This document shows positions 46,986 through 57,498 of a DNA stretch of 64,000 nucleotides, one piece after another (within the stretch, counting starts at the first letter, position 1; every line of letters starts with the position of its first letter). Both the position numbers and the translations under genes were made by a program. The notes beneath the pieces were generated by a model. The model was not told the origin of the DNA. It saw only the letters and a list, made by a program, of their open reading frames with translations, and did no database searches. Origin of the DNA: Hyposmocoma kahamanoa (taxonomy: Eukaryota; Arthropoda; Insecta; Lepidoptera; Cosmopterigidae); contig NW_020654810.1 in NCBI RefSeq assembly GCF_003589595.1, positions 7,759,012 to 7,823,011 on the forward strand, read 5' to 3'.

Positions 46986-47713
46986 ATTAAATTATAAGAA
47001 AATTATTCATGTGCCATCTTCTAATGAACGTCGGCGATCATGACGGCAATCTGAACGTTTTACACTGCAGCTCTGAATAATGATCGGGTGCTCTTAATGA
47101 ACCACTGGCGCAAATTTCTGAGCCAGGATATTCCCTTCTTCCTACATTTCTCTTTCCTTGTATTTGCCAATTAAGAAACTAGTGGAGTAATTAAAAATAT
47201 ATATATAATGGTAGTAAAACATCATAATTTCCGTTACATACTTATAAGTTATGTCTGTTCGTGCTAAATGAGACGATAATCCTACTACTTATTTACGTGA
47301 CTATCCATTTTTAGGCAACCAGAAGTTGCGCAGAAATATTTTAAAAACGTACAAACAATTCGGCCGTCCTCTTTCAAAGTAAGAAAAACATCGCTTAATG
47401 TCATGCTACTTTGCTTATCTGGGAAATCAATATCATGATTGTCACGCTATTCTCTGAGTTGTTATGCCGCCGTATTTAAATTATTGAGCTAAGTACTCTG
47501 TGAGACGGAGTTTAAGAATCCAAATGATATATCCCCTGACGGATCACCGTGTTCGGATTAACTCTGTAAGATAAATACGTTGTTCTGGTGTTATTAAAAA
47601 TTAAAATTAATATAATAGCTAACACGCAAAATAGGCGCCTCGACGTCGAGTTGCGGACACCAGCCCGTTACACCAAGCACCAAGTAATATTACACGTATA
47701 TAGTCGTCAATAG
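46986..47713. other. No gene seen
   Basis: AT-rich spacer. aagaaactagtggagtaatt near 47174 is a scrap of the SINE3 flank. Confidence 0.4.
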
Positions 47714-48455
47714 CACATTAGCAGAGATGGGGCTTAGTTAACGCCGGGTTTAAACCGGGTTAAAACCCATTAAAGCCCAATATCGTGGGCACAATCTATT
47801 TACAGCTAAATATTTGTTGTAAAGCGAGTTTCGTTCAAATGTAAGTAATGATATTATTACAAAATGTTTATTGTTGTCTGATGTAGACGAGACTATTGAA
47901 TTATATAGAATCGCATAGAAATAAATCGATACAAAAAACCGTTAGATCAAAGTTAAAGTCAAACAATCATTTATTCCATAGGTAAACATTTTTACATTTG
48001 AAAACGTCATTTTTTAAGCTACTTTTTTATGGATCGTATGCACTTGAATCGATCTTCATAAGAATCTAATCGATTACGATTCTCATCCTTGGTAGTGATA
48101 ATCCACAGGATTGTAAGGTACAATCAAGAACACGTCAAGCTTGACACTTGGTACTTTGGACCGTTCTTATCGTAAGCGGCATAGAGTTGGATTTAAGTCT
48201 GAAGTGTGTACCTTGACTTCCTCTTGACCCTGTACGCGCCAATATTGTGTGGAGTTAAATCTTTTTATCCTTAAAATATTTTATAATATTTACATTGAAA
48301 TGTATAATAAGTAAGAAAATTGGTATACCAAATTTCGTATTCGCCGTTTTTGCCCATGATTTTGGATAGAAATGGGTTAAAACGCGACGCTATGGGTAAA
48401 AACCCAGTAAAAGCCCGCGCGGGTTAATTGTATTTTAACGCACTGCCAACATTAG
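47714..48455. mobile_element. Possible hAT-like or foldback element
   Basis: CACATTAG (47714-47721) and AACATTAG (48448-48455) could be an 8-bp target duplication with one difference. Just inside lie CAGAGATGGGGC and GCACTGCC. Subterminal blocks gggttaaaacccattaaagc (about 47757) and gggtaaaaacccagtaaaag (about 48392) are direct repeats. No transposase frame. The terminal repeats are too weak for a firm call. Confidence 0.3.
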
Positions 48456-48955
48456 GTATTTTTAGGAAAAATATTAATATCTATAATGTGTATTTGCGCT
48501 AATGGTCTATGTAAACTAAATGTCACATCCGGCATCAAACCTGGTTTGAAAGGCAGTGCAATGACCTTGTCTGTTAAAATTTCTTGACTCTGAAAGAACG
48601 GTCATATCATATAGCTGCTATTCGTCACACTATGTAACTATACAAAGCAACAAAAAACTTGTGTTGTTTGAAATATTCGGAACAATACAATTATCGGTTG
48701 ATATAAAAAACAGGTTTTTGTTAATATAATGATAGCATCGTATTTATCCAACGTCTAAATCTAGAGATGACGGATTTGTTTTGAAGAAGAAATCCTAGGC
48801 GAGGGTTATGTTCTTGTAGCTTGTTTTAAAATTTAGAAACGTCTGTGGTCTTCCTAGCAATCGATTTCAACCTGATACAACCTGCTAATGTTTCTAAAAC
48901 AATTTCAGAGTGTGTAGACACTGGCGCATTAAAATAATCTTCATGCACGTAAAAT
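48456..48955. other. No gene seen
   Basis: AT-rich spacer. Confidence 0.4.
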
Positions 48956-49063
48956 ATAACTTATTGAGTACTTAGGTTTTCGCGATTGTTACACATAGGA
49001 AATGAAACTATTTTTCCGGATTTAAATCGCGTATATTTGTTTTTTTCAAACAAATAACTTATT
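48956..49063 (-). mobile_element. Family D insertion with 10-bp target duplication
   Basis: ATAACTTATT at 48956-48965 and 49054-49063 flanks 88 bases. These are the minus-strand family D 3' end (gagtacttaggttttcgcga) through tttttccggatttaaatcgc to gtttttttcaaacaa. The hammerhead-like part is missing, so the copy is 5'-truncated. Confidence 0.82.
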
Positions 49064-50102
49064 ACCGAAAATATTTGAAATAATTATCTTCTTACCGCAA
49101 TTTTTGTGTTCCTAGCCCGCGGTTACCTTTTTATTACATTTTTTTTATGTAAAATGAAGCAATAGCTCTTCGTTATGGTACTTGAAACATATAATTTTTA
49201 AAGCTCGTTGTGTTGCGTAGTTCGCTTGCTTTTTTGTTTTCATTAACATAGCTTGGTAAACGCCAAGTTGTTATTGCAGTAAATAGGTTAACTTATGAAT
49301 AAACAGGCCGTTTCGGTTCATTTTATTGTATAGCAGAAAGTGGCGAATTGATGATGAACTCTATACAGGGCTGGTATGATTAATCTCTAGTTGCACAGGA
49401 AATACTAAATTACGTACTAATATAAGTATCAGTGGCCACGCCTGAAAATTGTTGTTAGTAAAGCCGGAGCAAAACAAAAAAACACCTACCTTAAGAAAAA
49501 GTGTCGCATTCGCGACTCTTAAATGCAACTTATTGGCACACAAGGTACTAGTATACTTCATTTCACTGGTTAACTTATTCTACACTTAAAATTTAGCACA
49601 AAATGTAGTATTTGATAATACGTGGACAATTTTAGGCAAGCCGGTGAAAATCGAGTTATATGGACGCCTCGCCACTGGGAAGTAGACTCTAAACGTTCAT
49701 CTAAAGATAAAAACATAAAGCAATCCCATTGAGCGGCTAAAGTAATTAATTACACTCTGAAATCCACGCTTAATGAGTTCGGGTTTTATTTTAATTTGTT
49801 TTTATCAGCTTTATTAGACTTCGCATGGCTTGGCGAACCTATGTAGGTAATCTTGAATTTTTTCACATGGAAATATAAATTGGTAGTCTCATACTAAACT
49901 CGTATGCCGTACGTTAATATGGTTATGAAAATTAAGTACATTTTATTTAACTGACGTCTGACGCGAACTGCTTTACTGAAGTAATATCGCAATTAAAAAG
50001 CAACGTAAAACAAATTTGACATGTTTTTGCTATACGAGCGCTAACCAGAAAGTAGACTGCCTACGTTTCGCTCTTTAACCGCTAGGGGACCTCCCCTATC
50101 TA
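49064..50102. other. No gene seen
   Basis: AT-rich spacer. Confidence 0.42.
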
Positions 50103-50160
50103 CTCTGACACCAAGATGGACGCGCTAGTACCTACTAGCGTGTCCATATTGGTGTCAGAG
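50103..50160. repeat. Near-perfect palindrome
   Basis: The arms ctctgacaccaagatggacg... (50103-50130) and ...tgtccatattggtgtcagag (50133-50160) match as inverted repeats at 26 of 28 positions with a 2-base centre. It lies close to the mariner remnant. Confidence 0.85.
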
Positions 50161-50232
50161 TGTTGCTCGGTTCACTGGCCATCCAGCCACGCTAGCGAGG
50201 AGTTTCTACCGCTTCTCATTATTTTACAATAC

Positions 50233-50399
50233 ACAGTATACAGTTTGAAATGTGTGGCTCAATTGGAAATTCCGCGAGTTCTTCCGGATCTTGCACCCAG
50301 TGACTACCACATGTTTCCGAAAATGAAAAATGGCTTCCGACCGACGAGTGTTTTGACGACGATGCAGAACTGCGTTAGGGCGTGACTGACTGGCTGTAG
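50233..50399 (+). pseudogene. mariner-type transposase C-terminal remnant
   Basis: The frame reads PRVLPDLAPSDYHMFPKMKN then GFRP. The motif PDLAPSDYHxFPxxK surrounds the third catalytic Asp of mariner (DD34D) transposases, where the usual text is PPYSPDLAPSDYHLF. The upstream catalytic part is absent and the frame stops soon after. Confidence 0.8.
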
Positions 50400-50689
50400 T
50401 CTCATCATCACCATCCTATTTATGTGTCAGGCTCTTGTCGGTGTAGCCTCCTCCACTCTTCGGGGTTCATAGCCAAATCCTTCACTTTTTTATAGCTGCC
50501 TCACTTTAATCTTCTTTATTTCTTCACTATACGCCATTTGATCTTTACATTTCATCTTCCTCTGGCGGCATAATTTCATGACGCTGGAATTTCTGACCTT
50601 GTTCGCCGCTATGATGAAATGTATATCATAAAATATTATTAATATTTTTCTTGTACTTACTTTTTTACATCAAAACGTGACAATTTATA
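50400..50689. other. No gene seen
   Basis: Possibly part of the adjacent LINE remnant (gcctcctccactcttcgggg), but no protein pattern is readable. Confidence 0.3.
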
Positions 50690-50963
50690 CCAGCTTATAT
50701 CTCAGTTGAAATGAGATCCCTTAGAAGAATATGTGGTTTGCCACACAGCCGACAGAGTGAAGAATACTGAAATCCGTGAACATAGTGGTTTGATAGAGGA
50801 TGTATTGACAAAAACAGAAACGGTTACGCTGAGGTAGTTTGGCCACATGGAGCGGATGAATGAATGTAGAGTAACGAAAGAAATATATAGAGCTAACATG
50901 AACGGAGTCATTGGAAGAGGACGGCAACGAAGAATATTCTTTGATCAAATTGAGAGTGTTCTG
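50690..50963 (+). pseudogene. Non-LTR (RTE/BovB-like pattern) C-terminal remnant
   Basis: Two frames give VEMRSLRRICGLPHS, then RVKNTEIREHSGL, then FGHMERMNECRVTKEIYRAN and GVIGRGRQRRIFFDQI. This is the familiar end of many invertebrate LINE ORF2 proteins (MRxLRRIxG, RxKNxxIRE, WFGHVxRM, GxRxRGRPRxxWxDxI). A frameshift and stops show decay. It joins directly to a family E copy. Confidence 0.82.
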
Positions 50964-50965
50964 AA

Positions 50966-51231
50966 TAATCTCAGTATACAATACTAAAAAATCGACCTTA
51001 AAAGGTCGTGGAGTTAATACATTTACCAAATTTTATTAAAGTCGATTGCCGAAAAGTGCGCGAAACCGGATTCCTCACCTAGTTTGCCACTCTTAGAGGT
51101 GGAATCTTTTCTTCAAATTTAAATTGGACCAATACTGATTTAAATGAAAGCAATACTGAGGTACCCTCTTTCCAACAAAAGGAATCATCAAAAGTGGGTT
51201 CTCAAATGCCGGAGGTATTGCGTTACGCATG
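50966..51231 (-). repeat. Family E repeat
   Basis: aatctcagtatacaatacta at the left end, gccactcttagaggtggaat in the middle. It ends near ggtattgcgttacgcatgg without the final aagtcggttaaaaa block. Confidence 0.76.
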
Positions 51232-51678
51232 GATAAACCTACACATTCAATGAAGTTGCACAAACCCCAGGCCCTTGCAAAAGAAGTCCGTTATCTACCC
51301 AGGATGCTGCGAGAGACCAGTGAATTTAAAAAACATCCTAATTTCAACAGGGAAGATGGTGTCTCCGTACCACCAGTTTGGGATCCAGTATTTCCTCTAA
51401 TGAAAAATCCCAAACAGACATAAGACTGCAGTACTAATTAATATGTTTTAGTTTTTTCTAATTTCTATTAATAATTAATAATAAATTAAACTTAATAAAA
51501 AATTCATTCAATAAAATAATTTGTTAAACTTAATGTAGCGTAAATTGGAATGTTTTCTTTATAAAATTAAAAATAAAGTAATTTACGAGTAATTAATAAA
51601 TAATTGTAACTATAGTGAAAAAATAGGGTGGTTTGCATTAATATTAAACATAACTGGTTAAAGACTGTACCACCTCAG
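51232..51678. other. No gene seen
   Basis: AT-rich spacer; 51229-51423 holds a 64-residue frame without a motif. Confidence 0.4.
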
Positions 51679-51808
51679 TCAACCGTGACCATGGGACCTG
51701 TAAAGGGCCCGAAACGTCGGTTTGTTTGAAAAAACAAATATACGCGATTTAAATCCGGAAAAATAGTTTCATTTCCTATGTGTAACAATCGCGAAAACCT
51801 AAGAACTC
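51679..51808 (+). mobile_element. Family D, collinear reference copy
   Basis: Order: tcaaccgtgaccatgggacc, gggcccgaaacgtcggtttg, aaatatacgcgatttaaatc, agtttcatttcctatgtgta, cgcgaaaacctaagaactc. The core GTGACCATGGGACC...GGGCCCGAAACGTC resembles a small type I hammerhead ribozyme. No target duplication was found. Confidence 0.75.
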
Positions 51809-51926
51809 GATATTTATATCCATATCTCAGGATTATTTGTAGTTTACTAAACTTTTAACCAAGTTTTACCTGTGGATCTGCTTGCTGACTCGCCAACGAG
51901 ATCTAGTAAACAATATTTGTTTTTAC

Positions 51927-51970
51927 AACACCAAGTGACGGGACGAACAAGTCATGCGCCTGGCGATGGC
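51927..51970 (-). repeat. Family A 3' fragment
   Basis: accaagtgacgggacgaaca and agtcatgcgcctggcg, then unrelated DNA. Confidence 0.7.
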
Positions 51971-52278
51971 GGTACGAGATCTAGTAAATAAAAATTTAAG
52001 GCGACTATGACATATTTTTAAATAGAAAAACAAAGCTGACTCTAGCTAATTCAGTTAATTTTATAACCCTTTTCAGTGTACCTATTTTCGTTCTTCCTGT
52101 TAAAAGAGTGTAAATATTTATACTAACTAGAGTAAATATTGTTCCGACAAGCTTCCAAATCAAAAAGAGTTGAATAAACTTTGCTTATTTTTAACCTTTA
52201 TTGCATTTTCTTAAATCTTTTAGTGTTTTCACCAGGTGACCAGGTGAGGTGAGTGTATTTAAGAAAAAGCGATTATAA
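51971..52278. other. No gene seen
   Basis: AT-rich spacer. Confidence 0.35.
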
Positions 52279-52690
52279 CAAATTACTGGAGTAATTTCAC
52301 ATAAAAATAATTAAATATTTCACATAAAAATAATTATAACAAACTACTGGAGTAATTTCACATAAAAATAATTAAATATCCATTCAATATGAATTTAATT
52401 ACAGATAATAGCGACATCTCTCGCCAGGGCTGGTAGCTGTAAAGTTACCTAACTGGGTGACGAAATACTATCATAGATTTGTCATAGATGGCGCTACGGC
52501 TAAAAAGTCGTTGGAAACCAAATACAAGGACCCGACAACAAGCACATGAAAAATTCGTGAGGTCCGCTGGTTCGTTCCGTGGCTTAGTTGGCATAGCGTC
52601 TGGTACGGTTTGCTAGAAGACGTCGGTTCGAATCCGAGCGGATCGAAGGATTTTTTTCTAAGTGTTCGATTTTTGTATGAATAATTATAA
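52279..52690 (+). repeat. SINE3, long copy with internal tandem duplication
   Basis: The ctactggagtaatttcacat block occurs twice (about 52286 and 52345). Then gcgacatctctcgccagggc, tagatggcgctacggctaaa, tRNA-like tggcttagttggcatagcgt and B box GGTTCGAATCC (about 52624), ending aagtgttcgatttttgta and aattataac. This copy gives the full element order. Confidence 0.83.
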
Positions 52691-53105
52691 CAAAAAAGCG
52701 TACATTTCACATTTAATTGCAACATGTACAGGGCACAACAGATATCAGATAATTGGTGTGATTGTCTGTTACACTATTACTGTTGTTATTAATGAGTTAT
52801 ATTCATGCAATATACAAAAAGATAGACCTACGACGATTTGTGGAGAATAAACGCTTTTAAAAGCTTAGAGCTAAGATCTATGATCGTATATCTCGTTAAA
52901 ATTCGACAAAAGTATGAGATAGAATTTACTTGTTGCTTAAAAGGAATTAATCCTTATAATTGACCCTTTCGATCGGTGTCATAAAAATAGCCAATTAGTC
53001 AGTTCGATTCCTAGATGAGGCCAGCAACTTTTTAAGTCTTTGAATGCAGTATTACTTACTTTTAAAAATAATGTATGTATAGAGCAAGTAATAGCATGGC
53101 GTCGG
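52691..53105. other. No gene seen
   Basis: AT-rich spacer. Confidence 0.35.
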
Positions 53106-53404
53106 TACCAGTAGAGCTCCTTGTGAACGAATTCGTCCTGAGAAGTACTGCCACTTATCTATTTCTTTCGCCAAGCAGTAATAGGCATTGCTGCGTTCCG
53201 GTTTGGAAGGGTAGAGGTGCTGGTGAAATTACAGACACATGGGATTTGTCAACTCGTGTCTCAGCGGTGGCAGCGCGGTGGCAGTGCCTCTCAACTCTTT
53301 GCGGTTTCTAGTTCTAAGTGGCACTGCAACTGCTATGGACCGTAAGTGCCGCTTACCACCAGGCGCACTTGTTCGTCTCGTCACTTGATATCATAAAAAA
53401 ATAA
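53106..53404 (+). repeat. Family A repeat, near full-length
   Basis: cagtagagctccttgtgaac to gtcacttgatatcat plus A run, with a few small deletions. Confidence 0.87.
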
Positions 53405-53519
53405 AAAAAAGCAAAATATCTTACCGCCAATATTTAAATTACTTTCCCTCCGTGTCTCTTAGCCGTAGGACAGCCTGTATATGTACGAACCTCATTTATA
53501 ATTCATGCAAAATAAATCA

Positions 53520-53592
53520 GTAAGAATGAGTACCAAACCAACGGAATTCACTCCAGTGCTCTACCCGCAACACCTAGACCAGAACCAATGGG
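53520..53592 (-). repeat. SINE2 fragment
   Basis: aagaatgagtaccaaaccaa, cggaattcactccagtgctc and aacacctagaccagaaccaa are the minus-strand SINE2 body. Confidence 0.65.
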
Positions 53593-56447
53593 CTACCGCT
53601 ATATGTATACATACATACATACACTTATAAGTAAACAAAACAAAACAATTTCTTTAATTAGTGCAAATGCAATATGTGTATTAAGTTCGTATACTATTGT
53701 TGCTCGCTCAATTACATATTTTATCCTGTAAACCGGACGTTGTCTGGAACAGTTTGCTATCTGGCTATAAGGCCATCTGTTGTACCCATCGAGTATATAA
53801 TTATACTCGATGGTTGTACCTGTCTGCAATAAAGTGTATTTGTATTGTATATTGTATTGTGTTCTAAGAAATATTTTCCTCAATGCCCACTCAAAGTTTT
53901 GTAACGAGCATGACGGCTCAATCGACTCTGAATATGGCAATCTCTTACAAATACTTTGAGAAAAGCGTGACCTATACTCTCCCTTGCCATTGAATGATAC
54001 GCATCGTGCGATGCCTCACGACATACATTGGCCAAAATCGACGGATCTTGGCCACATCTTGGCATCGAGTTGTTCGACCATCAGACGCATTTTGCACAAT
54101 AGGCGTTAACCCAGATCCTTGCAAGTTTGGAAATCTAGTAAGCACATGGAAACTTGCCACGTACCTGAAATTCTAATCCCGTCCTATACGATTGCGGCTG
54201 GTTAGATTATACTGTAGTAGTTCAATGAGGAAGGATACTTAGTTACTGTTGAGACAAAATGAAACTCCTGCTATTTAATTTCCTATATTCCTATATTCCT
54301 TGAGAATTTCACGATATACAGTGGACCATAAAATTTCGATACTTTGGGAAAGAAAGGTTGAAACAAGGCAATTTGATAAATAATTGCATATTGATGTGGT
54401 TGGTTTAAATTTTCAAACTCTTTCAATCCCGTTTCGTCAAAGAATTATTCTTCGCCAAAAAAGTGCATTTTCATGTTAAGTATAAAAATGATGACTTTTT
54501 TATTAAAAAATTTGGAAGTGGGTTAAAAATAGAAACTATATGAATGAAATCGTTTATAAATCTATGTTTTCCATTGGACTTGTAAAATTTGTAGCTTGGC
54601 TTTTACGACTTTACTTCCCCGAAGTATTTATTGATTTGATAAGGAATTAGAGTAAAACAAATTCTTTTAATTGTTTACTTGACTGCGTAGTGACAAGTTG
54701 GTTAAATGTTAATTACTTGACAGTAAAAACAGTAGAGCCTGCGTCTTTCACATTCTCTTCAAACCCATGTGGCATAACAAAGTAATTGATATCGTTGTAT
54801 CCCAAGCAATTTAAAAAACGTAACGTTATCCCTTAGCGCTTGAAAGTGAATAGGTAAATATACCATTATTATAAAGTACCATTTCGCAAGCCGCTGCCGG
54901 AGAATGTCCAACAAAAGACGTGTTTCGATTCTTCCACGGACCATAATATAATCCGTTCTCTTCCTGAATACTAAATAGATCGTCTTGTTTGTATTATTAA
55001 CGTTTAAAGAAAGTTGTTTCTGAGTGGCGGCGCTATTTTTAATTTCATCACACGAGAGTAATTAAAATGTGAAATGGAGCAAAAAATCATCCACGAAGAC
55101 TGAAACATTCTGTAAAGTTCCCTGGTCGTAAATTATTTATGTTTTTGTGCGGTTTTTTATTTTGTCTCTGAGGTAGTGATTATTATTTTAACTGTCTTCA
55201 ATCAAGTCTAAACTTTCAAATCAGGCGTGGCGATTGCGAACAACCTAGGTCTTCGCCATGGCCTTTCTACCGCTAATTAATGTCTGGCGAGCAATGGCGG
55301 TAAAAATAAACTATGATTAATACAAGCGGGTGCGCAGACGGCGCGTCGCGGGTACAGCCGTGACGGTTTAAAACTCGAGCCTCCGAATACATGCGCCTCG
55401 TTTTGAATGACTATTTAAATTTGTCGGTTGCTATGCCCTCTAGTACGATGACCCTTCATGCCCTACCGTGTTTGTTCCATCAATCAATGCGTTTGCATTA
55501 ACGCTATTCAGCCCAGAGTACTTTATTGAAGTTAACTCTACTTAAGTGACTTATCGCAATTACAATTATCTACGAGATACAGAATTCTCTCGGCTTGCGT
55601 GTGAGCAATCATCATCGTTTTATCGGACGTTCAATAATATCTGAATGATAAAGCATAGATCATTAGAACGCGAAAGATAAACAGTTAATTACTATTGCTG
55701 TTACTTCGATTTGGCAATACGAACACCATTATGATGCATTTAAATCTATACAATGTTCAATTGTTGTTAGGTACGTATTTTACCAACGCTTCGCTATAAA
55801 ACAATTTATATGCACAAAAAGTAATGTGTGCAATAGCTGTTTTTTAGCTGAGAATGTATAGTTATTGTTTGCAGAACATAGAGATACAAAGATTGTATGA
55901 ATAGCCTCGTTTGCGGAGTCTTTGCCTGGGAACCGGGTTTCCAATCTCCAATAGACACTTAATGCAATGCCGATAGGTTTTGCACATTGTAGCAGCTCCA
56001 CTATTATACGCGACTTCACCATTATAAAGGCGATATTTTTTTATTCACGTACTAAGTTTTACAGCGTGTAGAATGCCAGCGGTGCATAAAAACCTAACAA
56101 AGAGGTATGAGGTATGCTCATGCAAATTGAAGCCATAAAAATAACCGTTTGTTGGATTCGTATAAGTTACGACTTACAAGATTTACACGTCACTTTAAAA
56201 AATATTCATCGCTTTTCTATTTTACAGTTGCTATGGTCTAGAATTTATTCAAGGTAACTGCGGACGCTGGGAATTGTGGTGACAATGGCTGTAAATTCCC
56301 TTGAGATGCACTCGGCGATTTAAACCATACCGCATAATAACTGCACAGAATTCATTTCGGGCAAATTATGAACCTTCAGAGTTAAAATAAATAAAAAAAA
56401 AATTAAAATTATACTTCATTTTTTAACTCTTTTTTTTTTTGTTACAG
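53593..56447. other. No further gene seen; intron or upstream region
   Basis: A (CATA)n run lies at about 53606-53622, and tataattatactcgatgg forms a short inverted repeat near 53790-53813. A GC-richer patch at 53930-54180 has overlapping small frames without a motif. The rest is AT-rich and ends in a polypyrimidine tract before the acceptor at 56447. Confidence 0.5.
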
Positions 56448-57498
56448 ATCATGTGACTTCGAAGATCGTTATGGAAGATAGTTCTAATATACCTGTTGCA
56501 GCCGGTGACCCACCACCGACTGATTCCGAAAACAATGTTGTACAACAAGAGGAAAAGTGTGAGAACGGAGGACCCGCAATTAGTGACGAATCAGGCAATA
56601 AAGATGAGAGTGGCATAATTGTTGAAGGTCTTATAGCAAACAAAAATGTAACTGTTGAAGTGAAAGAAGCGTCAGTGGTGAATGATTTGTGTGAAATAAA
56701 CGATGACGCTCGATCATTGGGTGATTTGGAGAGCTTGCCGGCGGGAGACGAATTAGCATTGGGCGCTGCGGGCAGCGACAGTGGAGTGGAAGGCTGTGGG
56801 CGAGCACTCAGTAGCGGAGGGGGGTCTCGATCATGCGCTTCGAGTGTGGTGTCTTGCGGATCCGGCTGCGGTTCAGAGAGTTCGTCATTGGCAGGAGCGC
56901 CCCCTCGACCGCGTCGCCGTGTGAACGTCGCCGTCGCAGAACCGAAACGCAGTTCTCCCATCGGTTCGTCTACTCCTCGTCCAGTCACGGCCCCTCGAGG
57001 TCCCAATCTTGCAACACGAGATCGCGCAAGAAGTCGAGAGAAACCGACTCCGCCTGAAAAACCCAGACCACTGACGCCTAAACCTCGTATCCGTCCGACC
57101 ACAGACTTGCCTAACCTAGTTCGCGAGAGCCCTGCCCTGCGTGCTAAACCTACTAAGACCTCCACGGCCAGATGTAGAACGCCTAGTTCACCGTGTGAGG
57201 AGAAGAAGTGGCCGACTAATGGGCAAAGGTTGACACCTGTTACTGACGCCAATGCTGCTCGGATAGCCGCCGACAAATACGGGACTCTACCTCGGAGACG
57301 CCGGGAAGACACTGAAGGTTCGCCGAAACATGACAGCACACCACCATCTTCTAGGAGACCAACTGTCACACGTTCCGTGTCGTCGAGGTCGACGACGAAA
57401 ACGAGAGTTCGGATATACGCGGAAAAGATCTCACAAACAGTATTGGTAGGAACTGATATTGAATCAGCGCTGGCTGGGGTCACACCTAACATTGAAAA
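56448..57498 (+). CDS. Exon: disordered N-terminal half
   Basis: The acceptor follows a long T tract ending in gttacag at 56441-56447. The donor GTAAGT begins at 57499. The frame is open through the whole exon. It is also open upstream of the ATG at 56471 to the exon edge, so a coding upstream exon cannot be excluded. If it joined the candidate exon ending at 35219, that exon's ATG frames would stop at once, which favours 56471 as the start. GC content is clearly above the flanks. The long antisense frame over the same bases is a by-product of GC-rich coding sequence. Confidence 0.85.

Noticed and set aside
52575..52650. A genuine tRNA gene
   Set aside because: It has A- and B-box-like motifs, but the acceptor arms pair poorly and the same sequence is embedded in SINE3 copies elsewhere in the window.
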